A DNA stretch of 6,886 nucleotides. Source: Bacteroidales bacterium UBA1208 (GTDB lineage: Bacteria > Bacteroidota > Bacteroidia > Bacteroidales > P3). The stretch spans positions 1-6,886 of the forward strand of contig DBXQ01000115.1 of the NCBI GenBank assembly GCA_002309955.1, given 5' to 3'. A program made the position numbers and the translations under genes. How positions within the stretch are numbered: the stretch's first letter is position 1; every line of letters starts with the position of its first letter. This document shows positions 1 to 6,681 of this stretch, piece after piece. The notes under the pieces are model-generated. The model was not told the DNA's origin, made no database searches, and saw nothing but the letters and a program-made list of their open reading frames with translations.

Positions 1-34
1 GTGTCTACTTTATTAGGCTGGTACAAGTAGACAC
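1..34. repeat. 10-bp perfect inverted repeat at window edge
   Basis: GTGTCTACTT at 1-10 is the exact reverse complement of AAGTAGACAC at 25-34, with a 14-base loop. It could form a hairpin in RNA or DNA. No T-run follows, so it does not look like an intrinsic terminator. It lies directly before the 32-bp repeat array. It may belong to a mobile element end or to the 3' side of a gene outside the window. Confidence 0.6.
2..25 (+). mobile_element. Possible right terminal inverted repeat of an IS3-family element (body outside window)
   Basis: The 24 bases begin TGTCTACTTTATT and end GGCTGGTACA. Read on the other strand they begin TGTACCAGCC, then an AT-rich stretch, then AAGTAGACA. This has the layout of IS150-group ends as I recall them (TGTAC, a C-rich step, A-tract, GTxGACA). 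If correct, the element lies to the left of the window and ends near base 25. No transposase is visible here, so this is inference from a short match. Confidence 0.3.
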
Positions 35-42
35 GGAAGGGC

Positions 43-170
43 GGAAAAAGTTGTGAAATCGGCCTTGAAAAAATGGAAAAAGTTGTAAAATTAGCCATTA
101 TAAAATGGAAAAAGTTGTAAAAAAGAGGTGATAAAATTGGAAAAAGTTGTATTTTTGCATTGTCAAATGC
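43..170 (+). repeat. Four direct repeats of GGAAAAAGTTGT with exact 32-bp period
   Basis: The 12-base core is identical at 43-54, 75-86, 107-118 and 139-150. Starts are 32 bp apart each time, close to three helical turns, so all cores would face the same side of the DNA. The 20-base intervals are mostly A-rich and diverged; the first two agree at 14 of 20 positions. The last core's final T is the first base of a -7 box, TATTTTTG. This looks like an iteron or operator array ahead of the ATPase gene. Cores of 12 bp with 20-bp intervals are too short for CRISPR. Function is unknown. Confidence 0.85.
150..157 (+). promoter_or_regulatory. -7 promoter box of the ATPase gene
   Basis: TATTTTTG matches the Bacteroidetes -7 consensus TAnnTTTG, followed by C as in the other promoters here. 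Transcription would start near 162-165, about 16 bases before the ATG at 180. No good -33 TTTG is seen 19-21 bp upstream, where GAGGTG lies, so the promoter may be weak or activator-dependent. The box overlaps the fourth repeat core by one base. Anything bound to that core would compete with RNA polymerase. Confidence 0.6.
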
Positions 171-179
171 AGTCATGCT

Positions 180-1496
180 ATGCTAAATAGAAAGATACAA
201 CAAACACTTAACGAGTATTTTAACTCCAATAGAGATAAGGTTCTCATTATTGATGGCGCACGTCAGGTTGGGAAGTCGTACATTATTCGGCACGAAGGAC
301 GCGCCAACTTCCCCAACTTTATTGAGGTAAATATGATTGACGACAGGGATGGGGCACGTGTTTTCGCCGATGTGAAAGGGACAGAAGACTTTTATGTACG
401 CTTGAGTGCTGTTGCCGGTAGACGGCTGGGGACGAAAGACAACACGTTGGTTTTTTTAGATGAGATACAGGCCTACCCCTCCTTGCTCACCTTGCTGAAG
501 TTTCTGTGTGACGAAGGGCGGTTTACCTACGTTGCCAGCGGCTCCCTCTTGGGTGTGACCATGCACAAAACGCTGTCCATACCTGGAGGTCGGATACAGG
601 TAGAGCACATGTATCCCCTCGATTTTGAGGAGTTCCTTTGGGCAAATGGCATCGGCAAGGAGGTGATTGACAGCATGAGGAAGAGGTTTAAGAATAAGGA
701 GAGTTCTAACGATGGATTGCACCGTCGTATGTTGGAACTGTTCAAGACATACCTCTTGGTAGGCGGTCTGCCTCAGGCGGTAAACACCTATCTCGACTCG
801 CAGAATATCTACCGTGTCCGCAAGATTCACGAAGAAATATTCAGCCTATACAAAGAAGATGCCTCGCAGTACAGTATGCAAGAGAAGCTGCAAATACGAC
901 GTATCTATGACATGATACCTTCCTATATGGAGAATCGCAAGAAACGTCTCCATTTCAATGATGTTGAAGAAAAACGGGGCAAAGCGGCGCGTGATTACGA
1001 AGACGACATAGAGTACCTTATCAGTGCAGGAGTTGCACTTGAGGTGAGGGCAATAGCCAATCCCACATTTCCATTGGTAAGTTCTGCCAAGAAGAATCTG
1101 CTGAAACTGTATCTGAATGACGTAGGGCTGTTGACGTATGTCCTGTTCAGAAACAACGTTACCGCTATCAAAGACGACCAGCTCAGCATCAATCTCGGCT
1201 CGGTGTATGAGACTGTTGTCGCCACCGAGTTGATGGCTCATGGGCATACTCTTTTTTATTACGACAACAAACAAAAGGGCGAGGTGGATTTTCTAATAGA
1301 TGACTACGACAACCTTACTGTTTTGCCTATCGAAGTGAAGTCGGGCAAAGACTATTCCATCCACCGTGCTCTTGACCGTTTCATAGCCAACCAAGACTAT
1401 AGGGTGCAGTCGGCTTTGGTATTATCCAATGAAGGAGAATCCCGCACCGAGAACGCAACAACATACCTGCCCATTTATTTTATCATGTTTTTGTAG
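180..1496 (+). CDS. AAA-family ATPase with C-terminal DUF4143 (PD-(D/E)XK-like) domain
   Basis: A 438-residue protein of the AAA_14/DUF4143 family, widespread in bacteria and archaea with no settled function. The N-terminal ATPase shows Walker A GARQVGKS (26-33), Walker B LVFLDEIQ (90-97) and a sensor-like YVASGSLLG (117-125). A linker region carries LLVGGLPQAV (192-201). The C-terminal part has GEVDFLI (367-373) and PIEVKSGK (383-390). The spacing D370, then E385-x-K387, fits a PD-(D/E)XK nuclease core, so DNA cleavage is possible but unproven. No signal peptide or membrane segment is seen, so it is probably cytoplasmic. The frame opens with a TTG at 147, but that codon precedes the predicted transcription start, so the ATG at 180 is preferred. 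It stands alone behind the 32-bp repeat array. The family call is firm and the biological role is not. Confidence 0.9.
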   Translation: MLNRKIQQTLNEYFNSNRDKVLIIDGARQVGKSYIIRHEGRANFPNFIEVNMIDDRDGARVFADVKGTEDFYVRLSAVAGRRLGTKDNTLVFLDEIQAYPSLLTLLKFLCDEGRFTYVASGSLLGVTMHKTLSIPGGRIQVEHMYPLDFEEFLWANGIGKEVIDSMRKRFKNKESSNDGLHRRMLELFKTYLLVGGLPQAVNTYLDSQNIYRVRKIHEEIFSLYKEDASQYSMQEKLQIRRIYDMIPSYMENRKKRLHFNDVEEKRGKAARDYEDDIEYLISAGVALEVRAIANPTFPLVSSAKKNLLKLYLNDVGLLTYVLFRNNVTAIKDDQLSINLGSVYETVVATELMAHGHTLFYYDNKQKGEVDFLIDDYDNLTVLPIEVKSGKDYSIHRALDRFIANQDYRVQSALVLSNEGESRTENATTYLPIYFIMFL

Positions 1497-1553
1497 CAGG
1501 TAATGGTTGTCTTTATAAAAGGATGCTACAGATCATTGCCTATACTCTCTGGG

Positions 1554-1584
1554 TTTATGATTTGAAAAAAAAGTCGTACCTTTG
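1554..1584 (+). promoter_or_regulatory. Bacteroidetes-type promoter for the U32-thrE-like-radA gene run
   Basis: TACCTTTG at 1577-1584 matches TAnnTTTG. TTTA at 1554-1557 lies 19 bp upstream, the expected -33 position, with 3 of 4 bases matching TTTG; a second TTTG sits at 1561-1564. The interval is an A-tract. Transcription would start around 1589-1592, giving a leader of about 45 bases to the ATG at 1637. This argues against the earlier in-frame ATG at 1523. The 140-bp gap 1497-1636 holds no other clear element. Confidence 0.65.
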
Positions 1585-1636
1585 CAAACGGGTACTTGGT
1601 GTGTTGAGTGCCTTGACTAATCAGATTATCAGAATA

Positions 1637-2929
1637 ATGGAAACATATCATCAGGCTGTGCAGCGAACCGCTGCGGGTGTGAATGTGGAGATTATGGCTC
1701 CTGTGGGGAGTTATGAGAGCCTCAGCGCCGCCATCCAAGCGGGGGCGGATGCCGTCTATTTCGGGGTGGGGAACTTGAATATGCGGTCGCGCTCGGCGGC
1801 CAATTTCTCGGTGGAGGATCTTCGCCGCATCGCCGAGACAGCGCAGCAGCACGGTGTGCGTACCTACCTGACGGTAAACACGATTATCTACAACGACGAG
1901 ATTGAGGAGATGCACGCGCTGGTGCAGGCCGCCAAGGAGGCGGGCATCACGGCCATCATCGCAAGCGATATGGCTGTGATTCTCTATGCCAACAGCATCG
2001 GTGTGGAGGTGCATATCTCCACGCAGTGCAACATCTCGAATGTGGAGGCGGTGCGTTTCTTCGCCCGTTATGCCGATGTGGTGGTGACAGCCCGCGAACT
2101 GCCATTGCGGCAGGTGGCGGAGATTACCCAGTATATCAAGGAGAATGACATCCGCGGTCCGAAAGGGGAGCTGGTGCAGGTGGAGGTGTTTGCCCACGGG
2201 GCATTGTGCATGAGTGTGAGCGGCAAGTGCTATCTGAGTCTGGATGAGTACAACTACAGCGCCAACCGAGGTGCTTGCCTGCAACTGTGCCGCAGGGAGT
2301 ATTTGGTCAAGGATGTGGAAAGCGACACGGAGCTGCTGGTAAGCGGCAAATATATCATGTCGCCTAAAGACTTGTGCACCATCGGTTTCTTGGACAAGAT
2401 TATCCACGCAGGCGTAAGAGTGCTGAAGATTGAGGGTCGTGGACGCTCGGCAGACTATGTGAAGACAGTGGTGGAGTGCTACAAGGAGGCGGTGCAGGCC
2501 GTGGCCGAAGGCACCTACACACAGGAGAAGATAGCCGTCTGGACTGAACGGTTGGCCACGGTATTCAACCGCGGCTTCTGGGATGGTTACTATCTCGGAC
2601 GCAAGATGGGCGAATGGAGTGAGCGGTACGGCTCCCAGGCCACCGAGAACAAGGTCTATTTAGGCAAGGTAACCAACTATTACAACCGTCCGCAGGTGGC
2701 GGAGATGCGCATCGAGACGGCCGAGACCCTGAAGCAGGACGACGACCTTATGGTGATAGGGCAGACCACAGGCGTTTACCGTGCCACAGTGGAGGAGTTG
2801 CGCCTTGGCGACACTGCCCAGCCCGTGCCGGAAGTGCATCAAGGCGACGTGTTCAGCGTCAAGACAACCGAAATCCTCCACCGCGGGGACAAACTCTACC
2901 GCGTGGACAAAGTAGTTGACGAGTATTAA
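1637..2929 (+). CDS. U32-family protein (peptidase U32 / RNA hydroxylase type)
   Basis: A 430-residue protein. The N-terminal half has the TIM-barrel-like start typical of U32 proteins (EIMAPVGSYESLSAAIQAGA, then DAVYFGVG). The U32 signature E-x-F-x2-G-[SA]-x-C-x4-G-x-C-x-x-S, as I recall it, is seen as EVFAHGALCMSVSGKCYLS at 183-201. The stretch holds C191 and C198 (the pair is C-x6-C); C214, C218 and C247 follow. The C-x6-C-x15-C-x32-C layout resembles the Fe-S ligands of UbiU-type U32 proteins. Known members (RlhA, TrhP, UbiU/UbiV) carry out prephenate- or O2-linked hydroxylation of RNA or ubiquinone precursors, so a 23S rRNA or tRNA modification role is more likely than proteolysis. The family is older known as collagenase-like peptidase. 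The frame extends upstream to 1523, but that part spans the promoter. The stop is 2 bases before the next ATG. Confidence 0.9.
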   Translation: METYHQAVQRTAAGVNVEIMAPVGSYESLSAAIQAGADAVYFGVGNLNMRSRSAANFSVEDLRRIAETAQQHGVRTYLTVNTIIYNDEIEEMHALVQAAKEAGITAIIASDMAVILYANSIGVEVHISTQCNISNVEAVRFFARYADVVVTARELPLRQVAEITQYIKENDIRGPKGELVQVEVFAHGALCMSVSGKCYLSLDEYNYSANRGACLQLCRREYLVKDVESDTELLVSGKYIMSPKDLCTIGFLDKIIHAGVRVLKIEGRGRSADYVKTVVECYKEAVQAVAEGTYTQEKIAVWTERLATVFNRGFWDGYYLGRKMGEWSERYGSQATENKVYLGKVTNYYNRPQVAEMRIETAETLKQDDDLMVIGQTTGVYRATVEELRLGDTAQPVPEVHQGDVFSVKTTEILHRGDKLYRVDKVVDEY

Positions 2930-2931
2930 AG

Positions 2932-4188
2932 ATGACCGAAGAACAGGAACAGGCCTTACAGCTGGCTACTGAGGCGGGACACATTCTCCTCGAAAACGGC
3001 GCGGAAATCAGCCGGGTAGAGGAGACCATGACCCGTATTGCTTCGGCCTACGGAATTGAGGACGAGAGTTTCTTTGTGCTGAGCAACGGCATCATCGCCA
3101 CCGGGCAGCACTATGCCCGAGCCGAGTTCATTCCCATCAAGGGCACACAGTTAGCCAAGGTGGCAGCAGTGAACCAGCTGAGCCGCGACGTGAGCAGCGG
3201 CAAGATACCTCTTGAAACCCTTAGTCAAAGTATTCAGGCTATCCGTTCCATGCCGGGAAAACCCTGGTGGGAGCTGTTGACGGGCATTGCTGTGGGAGTG
3301 GCTGCATTCTGTCTTATTTTTGGAGGCAGTCTGCTCGACTCTTTGGCCACACTGGTGGCAGGGTTGGTTTTGGGCACTTTCATTACTTTTGTTTCCCGCC
3401 ATCTGTCGCGATTGGCGGGGAGTGTGGCAGGAGGCTTAGTGGGCGGAATCATGTGCATGCTCGTATATCGTGTGGCAATGCATTTTCAGATAGCCCCTCA
3501 GTTGCATTTGTCCAACATGATAATTGGCACCATAATAGCTCTTGTGCCTGGAGTCCCGTTTACGAATGGAATGCGAGACTTGGCCAACGAAGACTATATT
3601 GCTGGCACTACTCGGCTTACGGATGCTTTTTTGGTTTTTTTGTGCATTGCCTTAGGAGTGGCGCTGTCGATTATTGTCGATGGTGAGGTGGTGGGGGCCA
3701 TTGTGCAGCTGGGCGTTCCTGTAAAGGATCCGGTAGCCTCTCAATGGTTCATTCAGCTGATGGCAGCCTTTGTAGGGACGGTGGGGTTCTCGGTTCTGTT
3801 TGGAGCTCCACGCCATAGCTATATAGCCTGCGGACTTACAGGGACGATAGGCTGGGTTGTATATCTGTGGTCATTATCGGGAATGTCGGTGGTAGGAGCT
3901 GCTTTCTTCTCGGCATTGGCCATTGCCACCGTGAGCCATGTGTTGGCACGAGTTGGACATCAACCTGTAACGATTTATCTGATTTGCGGAATCATTCCGT
4001 TGGTGCCAGGAGGCGGCATCTTTTGGACAGCCTATTATATAGTTACTGACCAGTTGCGTTTAGCTGCCGAGACGGGCTTTGTGGCACTGAAAGTGACCAT
4101 AGCCATTGCCTTTGGCATAATACTTGCTTCGGGAGTGGTGAACAAATGTTATTTGAACTCGTCAATTCGTAAACGTGTTAATGCGTAA
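2932..4188 (+). CDS. ThrE-family threonine/serine exporter, one-chain form
   Basis: A 418-residue inner-membrane protein. The soluble N-terminal part (about 1-112), with ENGAEISRVEETM and FVLSNGIIAT, is typical of the DUF1212 half. About ten hydrophobic segments follow (roughly 114-131, 134-154, 161-182, 194-208, 231-249, 272-290, 295-312, 317-338, 345-362, 382-403). Both halves carry the family's LVPG motif: ALVPGVPFTNG at 203-213 and PLVPGGGIFWT at 356-366. The second half corresponds to the ThrE_2 (DUF3815) domain, which in E. coli is the separate protein YjjB beside YjjP. ThrE of Corynebacterium exports threonine and serine by proton motive force; E. coli YjjP/YjjB export succinate, so the substrate is not certain. 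The gene starts 2 bases after the U32 stop, so the two are probably co-transcribed and translationally coupled. The AT-rich spacer repeat overlaps its last codons. Confidence 0.88.
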   Translation: MTEEQEQALQLATEAGHILLENGAEISRVEETMTRIASAYGIEDESFFVLSNGIIATGQHYARAEFIPIKGTQLAKVAAVNQLSRDVSSGKIPLETLSQSIQAIRSMPGKPWWELLTGIAVGVAAFCLIFGGSLLDSLATLVAGLVLGTFITFVSRHLSRLAGSVAGGLVGGIMCMLVYRVAMHFQIAPQLHLSNMIIGTIIALVPGVPFTNGMRDLANEDYIAGTTRLTDAFLVFLCIALGVALSIIVDGEVVGAIVQLGVPVKDPVASQWFIQLMAAFVGTVGFSVLFGAPRHSYIACGLTGTIGWVVYLWSLSGMSVVGAAFFSALAIATVSHVLARVGHQPVTIYLICGIIPLVPGGGIFWTAYYIVTDQLRLAAETGFVALKVTIAIAFGIILASGVVNKCYLNSSIRKRVNA

Positions 4189-4217
4189 ATCGATTAACGA
4201 ATTAAAGAATTAACGAA
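4180..4217 (+). repeat. AT-rich spacer element, copy A (upstream of radA)
   Basis: It begins AATGCG at 4180, over the last codons and stop of the upstream gene, and continues AAATCGATTAACGAATTA, then AAGAATTAACGAA. The first 25 bases match copy B at 5606-5630 at 22 of 25 positions. The remainder is the same, minus one 8-bp unit of the GAATTAAN type. No -7 box is seen in the gap up to 4234, so radA is likely read through from upstream. Confidence 0.7.
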
Positions 4218-4234
4218 ATAACACATTCAAATAG

Positions 4235-5596
4235 ATGGCTAAAGCACGAACATATTATTTCTGTCAGGAATGCGGCTACCAGTCGTCGTCCTGGCTGGGG
4301 CGTTGCCCCGAATGCGGCAAATGGAACACCTTTGTGGAGGAAGTGGTCAAGAGTGCCGTCCCCGCAGCCAAGACGGCTACCGCGGTCGCCAAGGCAACAC
4401 CGAAACGCATACAGGAAGTCACCTATGGCGAAATCAAGCGCATCCCCACCCATTGCAATGAGTTTGACCGTGTGCTGGGTGGAGGCATCGTGCCCGGAAG
4501 CCTGCTGTTGCTGGGTGGTGAGCCGGGTATTGGCAAGAGCACACTCCTGTTGCAGACAGCCTTGGCTATCCACGACCGCAAACTGCTTTATGTAAGTGGC
4601 GAAGAGAGCGAACAACAGATAAAGATGCGCGCCGACCGCATCGGTATCAATACTGAGAGTTGTTATGTTGTCAGCGAAACAGTGACACAGCGTATCTTTG
4701 AGCATATCGACGCTGTACAGCCCGACCTGCTCATAGTCGACTCCATCCAGACAGTCACCACTGAGGATGTTGAATCGCCTGCAGGCAGTGTGAGCCAGAT
4801 ACGTCAATGCACCACTGAGTTCCAGCATTACGCAAAGACCACTGGAGTGCCAGTCCTGCTCATCGGTCACATCACCAAGGATGGTACGCTGGCAGGTCCT
4901 AAGGTCATGGAACATATTGTTGACGCTGTCCTCCAGTTCGAGGGAGACCGCAACTATGGTTTCCGTATACTCCGTGCGCTGAAGAACCGTTTTGGCTCCA
5001 CCTCCGAGATAGGTATTTTCGAGATGCGAGGCAACGGTCTCAGCGAAGTTTCCAACCCTTCGGCTCTCCTCCTGTCGCACCGCGACGAAGAACTAAGCGG
5101 CACCGCCGTAGCGGCAACCGTAGAAGGGGCACGCCCCATGTTCGTTGAAGTGCAGTCGCTGGTCAGTACCGCTGTATACGGCACTCCTCAGCGCAACGCC
5201 AACGGTTTCGATACCCGTCGCATGAATATGCTTCTCGCTGTCCTTGAGAAACGTTGCGGTTTCAAACTCGGTGCCAAAGATGTCTTCCTCAACATGGCAG
5301 GAGGCCTGAGAGTCAGTGATCCTGCCCTCGACCTTGCCGTAGCCTGCAGCATTCTCTCCAGCAATGTCGACATACCCATATCCCCACGCTACTGCTTTGC
5401 TGCCGAAGTGGGGCTTAGTGGTGAGGTGCGTCCCGTCAGCCGGATAGAGAACCGGGTTAGCGAGGCTGCCCGATTAGGATTTGAGAAAATATTTATCTCA
5501 AAATATGACTCCCGGAATTTTGAAAAAAACAAATACCGCATACAAATTGTGGAAGTCAGCGTAATAGAAGAAGCTTTCCGCAACCTCTTTGCATAA
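4235..5596 (+). CDS. radA: DNA repair protein RadA (Sms)
   Basis: A 453-residue protein, full length for the family. An N-terminal four-cysteine zinc finger has C10-x2-C13 and C24-x2-C27 (YYFCQECG, RCPECGKW). The RecA-like ATPase core has Walker A GEPGIGKST (95-103) and Walker B LLIVDS (165-170). The RadA-specific KNRFG motif is at 250-254. The C-terminal domain is Lon-protease-like, with GGLRVSDPALDLAVA at 356-370, and in known RadA is structural, not proteolytic. RadA is a DnaB-like hexameric helicase that extends D-loops and drives branch migration in homologous recombination. The start gives the usual MAKARTYYFCQECG beginning. It lies 46 bp after the exporter gene behind spacer copy A, with no own promoter seen. 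All key motifs are intact. Confidence 0.97.
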   Translation: MAKARTYYFCQECGYQSSSWLGRCPECGKWNTFVEEVVKSAVPAAKTATAVAKATPKRIQEVTYGEIKRIPTHCNEFDRVLGGGIVPGSLLLLGGEPGIGKSTLLLQTALAIHDRKLLYVSGEESEQQIKMRADRIGINTESCYVVSETVTQRIFEHIDAVQPDLLIVDSIQTVTTEDVESPAGSVSQIRQCTTEFQHYAKTTGVPVLLIGHITKDGTLAGPKVMEHIVDAVLQFEGDRNYGFRILRALKNRFGSTSEIGIFEMRGNGLSEVSNPSALLLSHRDEELSGTAVAATVEGARPMFVEVQSLVSTAVYGTPQRNANGFDTRRMNMLLAVLEKRCGFKLGAKDVFLNMAGGLRVSDPALDLAVACSILSSNVDIPISPRYCFAAEVGLSGEVRPVSRIENRVSEAARLGFEKIFISKYDSRNFEKNKYRIQIVEVSVIEEAFRNLFA

Positions 5597-5605
5597 GAAC
5601 ATGAT

Positions 5606-5656
5606 AATGCGAAAATTGATTGACGAATTAGAGAATTAAAGAATTAACGAATTCAA
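5606..5656 (+). repeat. AT-rich spacer element, copy B (upstream of TSCPD gene)
   Basis: It begins AATGCGAAAATTGATTGACG and continues with four near-tandem 8-bp units: GAATTAGA, GAATTAAA, GAATTAAC and GAATTCAA. Compared with copy A it has one extra unit and three substitutions in the first 25 bases. It ends 3 bases before the ATG at 5660. No TAnnTTTG box is visible in the 63-bp gap. Confidence 0.7.
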
Positions 5657-5659
5657 AAA

Positions 5660-5911
5660 ATGCATTACACCTATCAAACCGAACAGACCTGTAGCCAACA
5701 GATAGATTTCGATATTGTTGATGGAAAACTTTACAACGTATCCTTCTTCGGTGGCTGTCATGGCAATCTTCAAGGCGTGTCGCGACTTGTTGAAGGAATG
5801 GAAGTGAGTCAAGTTCTTGAACGTCTTGAAGGCATCCGCTGTGGATGGAAGGACACCTCCTGTCCCGACCAGCTCTGCCGTGCCATCCGTCAGACCATGG
5901 ACACCAAATAG
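5660..5911 (+). CDS. TSCPD-domain protein (TIGR03905 type)
   Basis: A small 83-residue protein that is essentially one TSCPD domain. GGCHGN lies at 31-36, GIRC at 58-61 and the name-giving TSCPDQLC at 66-73. Five cysteines (C11, C33, C61, C68, C73) at family positions suggest a metal-binding or redox fold. The same domain occurs at the C terminus of some class II ribonucleotide reductases (NrdJ), but the stand-alone form has no known function. No signal or membrane segment is seen. It is last in the co-directional run behind radA. Its final 22 bases overlap the 3' end of the opposing thiamine pyrophosphokinase gene. Confidence 0.88.
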   Translation: MHYTYQTEQTCSQQIDFDIVDGKLYNVSFFGGCHGNLQGVSRLVEGMEVSQVLERLEGIRCGWKDTSCPDQLCRAIRQTMDTK

Positions 5912-6591
5912 ACTACCATTCGGCCGCCCCAGACCTCGAAACTGTCGCCCACGGCCTCGTTCAGCGAAGCCTCCCACCACCACGCCAACCGACGGCCCTC
6001 TATAGGCCAGCGAAGCCCCTTTACAGTCACGGGAACTTCAGGGGTGAGAGAAAAGAGCGACACCTGCTGCCCTGAATACGTATCGAACACCCCGTGTCCT
6101 TGCATGGGAACAAACATACCATAATCCGAAACCATACGGAACCCCACTCCGGGATACTGTTCCATGTACCAAGCCAGCAGACTGATATTGCCCAGAGTAT
6201 GGTCCTCCCTCAGACCTGTGGCACCGATATATGTTATCGTAACATCTTCTTCTGGAGAATGGTGCAGAATATCGCGGGGAACAGACCGTTCCGCTTGTTC
6301 CAGTGCAAAGCGGGTGGCCTTCGTCAAGTCATTATACTCTTGTTCCTCCACCCAATGTCGACGGATTTCAATACCCATACATCCCTCCTCGGACATCACC
6401 TTCGGGTTGAGACTGTCACCATCGCCCACCACATCCACACTGGGATGAACCCTTGTGGCTTGACGCTTCTGCCAGTTCAAGTATTTTTCCAAAGCACCGT
6501 CACAGCACACAATCCTGTCGGCCTGCCGCAATACCGTATCAACCCACATGCCAGTGGGGAACAAACCGTTAGCTATAATAATGATATTCAT
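5890..6591 (-). CDS. thiN: Thiamine pyrophosphokinase (thiamine diphosphokinase)
   Basis: A 233-residue cytoplasmic enzyme that transfers pyrophosphate from ATP to thiamine to make thiamine diphosphate (EC 2.7.6.2). Visible motifs are CCDGAL (29-34), VVGDGDS (54-60, the acidic GDxDS metal/nucleotide site), EQEYNDLTKA (83-92) and GATGLREDHTLGNI (123-136). A C-terminal B1-type domain has VKGLRWPI (190-197), with N211 in the usual thiamine-binding SNE-like place (SLNEAV). GDGDS replaces the more common GDFDS; I recall this as usual in Bacteroidales. A promoter sits about 37 bases upstream of the ATG at 6591. It reads toward and 22 bp into the TSCPD gene, with no terminator between. It is divergent from the serine dehydratase gene. 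No TPP riboswitch is visible in the short leader. Confidence 0.93.
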   Translation of the reverse strand: MNIIIIANGLFPTGMWVDTVLRQADRIVCCDGALEKYLNWQKRQATRVHPSVDVVGDGDSLNPKVMSEEGCMGIEIRRHWVEEQEYNDLTKATRFALEQAERSVPRDILHHSPEEDVTITYIGATGLREDHTLGNISLLAWYMEQYPGVGFRMVSDYGMFVPMQGHGVFDTYSGQQVSLFSLTPEVPVTVKGLRWPIEGRRLAWWWEASLNEAVGDSFEVWGGRMVVYLVSMV

Positions 6592-6627
6592 TCGACTATG
6601 AAATTGTCATAAACACATACTATCTTA

Positions 6628-6658
6628 CAAAAATACAAAATAATTCCCAATGTCGAAA
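6628..6658 (-). promoter_or_regulatory. Promoter of thiN (minus strand)
   Basis: On the minus strand TATTTTTG (6635-6628) matches TAnnTTTG, and TTTC (6658-6655) lies exactly 19 bp upstream as a 3-of-4 -33 element. The ATG follows about 36 bases after the box. The -33 region overlaps the spacer of the opposing plus-strand promoter. Confidence 0.6.
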
Positions 6659-6666
6659 AATAATCG

Positions 6667-6674
6667 TATTTTTG
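6667..6674 (+). promoter_or_regulatory. -7 promoter box of the serine dehydratase gene
   Basis: TATTTTTG matches TAnnTTTG and is followed by C. No clear -33 TTTG is seen at 19-21 bp; that place reads AATTCC. An A-rich stretch with TCG precedes the box, as at the 1577 promoter. Transcription would start near 6679-6682, leaving a leader of about 65 bases before the ATG at 6746. Confidence 0.55.
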
Positions 6675-6681
6675 CAAAATG

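Noticed and set aside
43..170. Array considered as a CRISPR
   Set aside because: The conserved part is only 12 bp, the 20-bp intervals resemble each other in part, and no cas gene is nearby.
147..179. TTG start for the ATPase giving 11 extra residues
   Set aside because: The TTG precedes the -7 box and would lie upstream of the predicted transcript start; the ATG at 180 gives the usual family beginning.
1492..1530. TGTAGCA/TGCTACA inverted repeat after the ATPase stop, considered as terminator
   Set aside because: Seven-bp stem with a 25-base loop and no T-run after it; too weak to call.
1523..1636. ATG at 1523 as U32 start, adding 38 residues
   Set aside because: The extension spans the promoter at 1554-1584 and has no family similarity; the ATG at 1637 leads directly into the U32 domain.
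1526..2407. 293-codon open frame on the minus strand opposite the U32 gene
   Set aside because: Histidine- and leucine-rich low-information protein of the kind produced opposite a GC-rich coding frame; the U32 frame carries the family signature.
4202..5080. 292-codon open frame on the minus strand opposite radA
   Set aside because: It lies fully opposite an intact RadA with all motifs. Its protein has no recognisable domain and it has no promoter box at its start, so it is a mirror of radA codon use.
6094..6612. 172-codon plus-strand frame opposite thiN
   Set aside because: No domain seen, and the minus-strand frame has all thiamine pyrophosphokinase motifs and a promoter.
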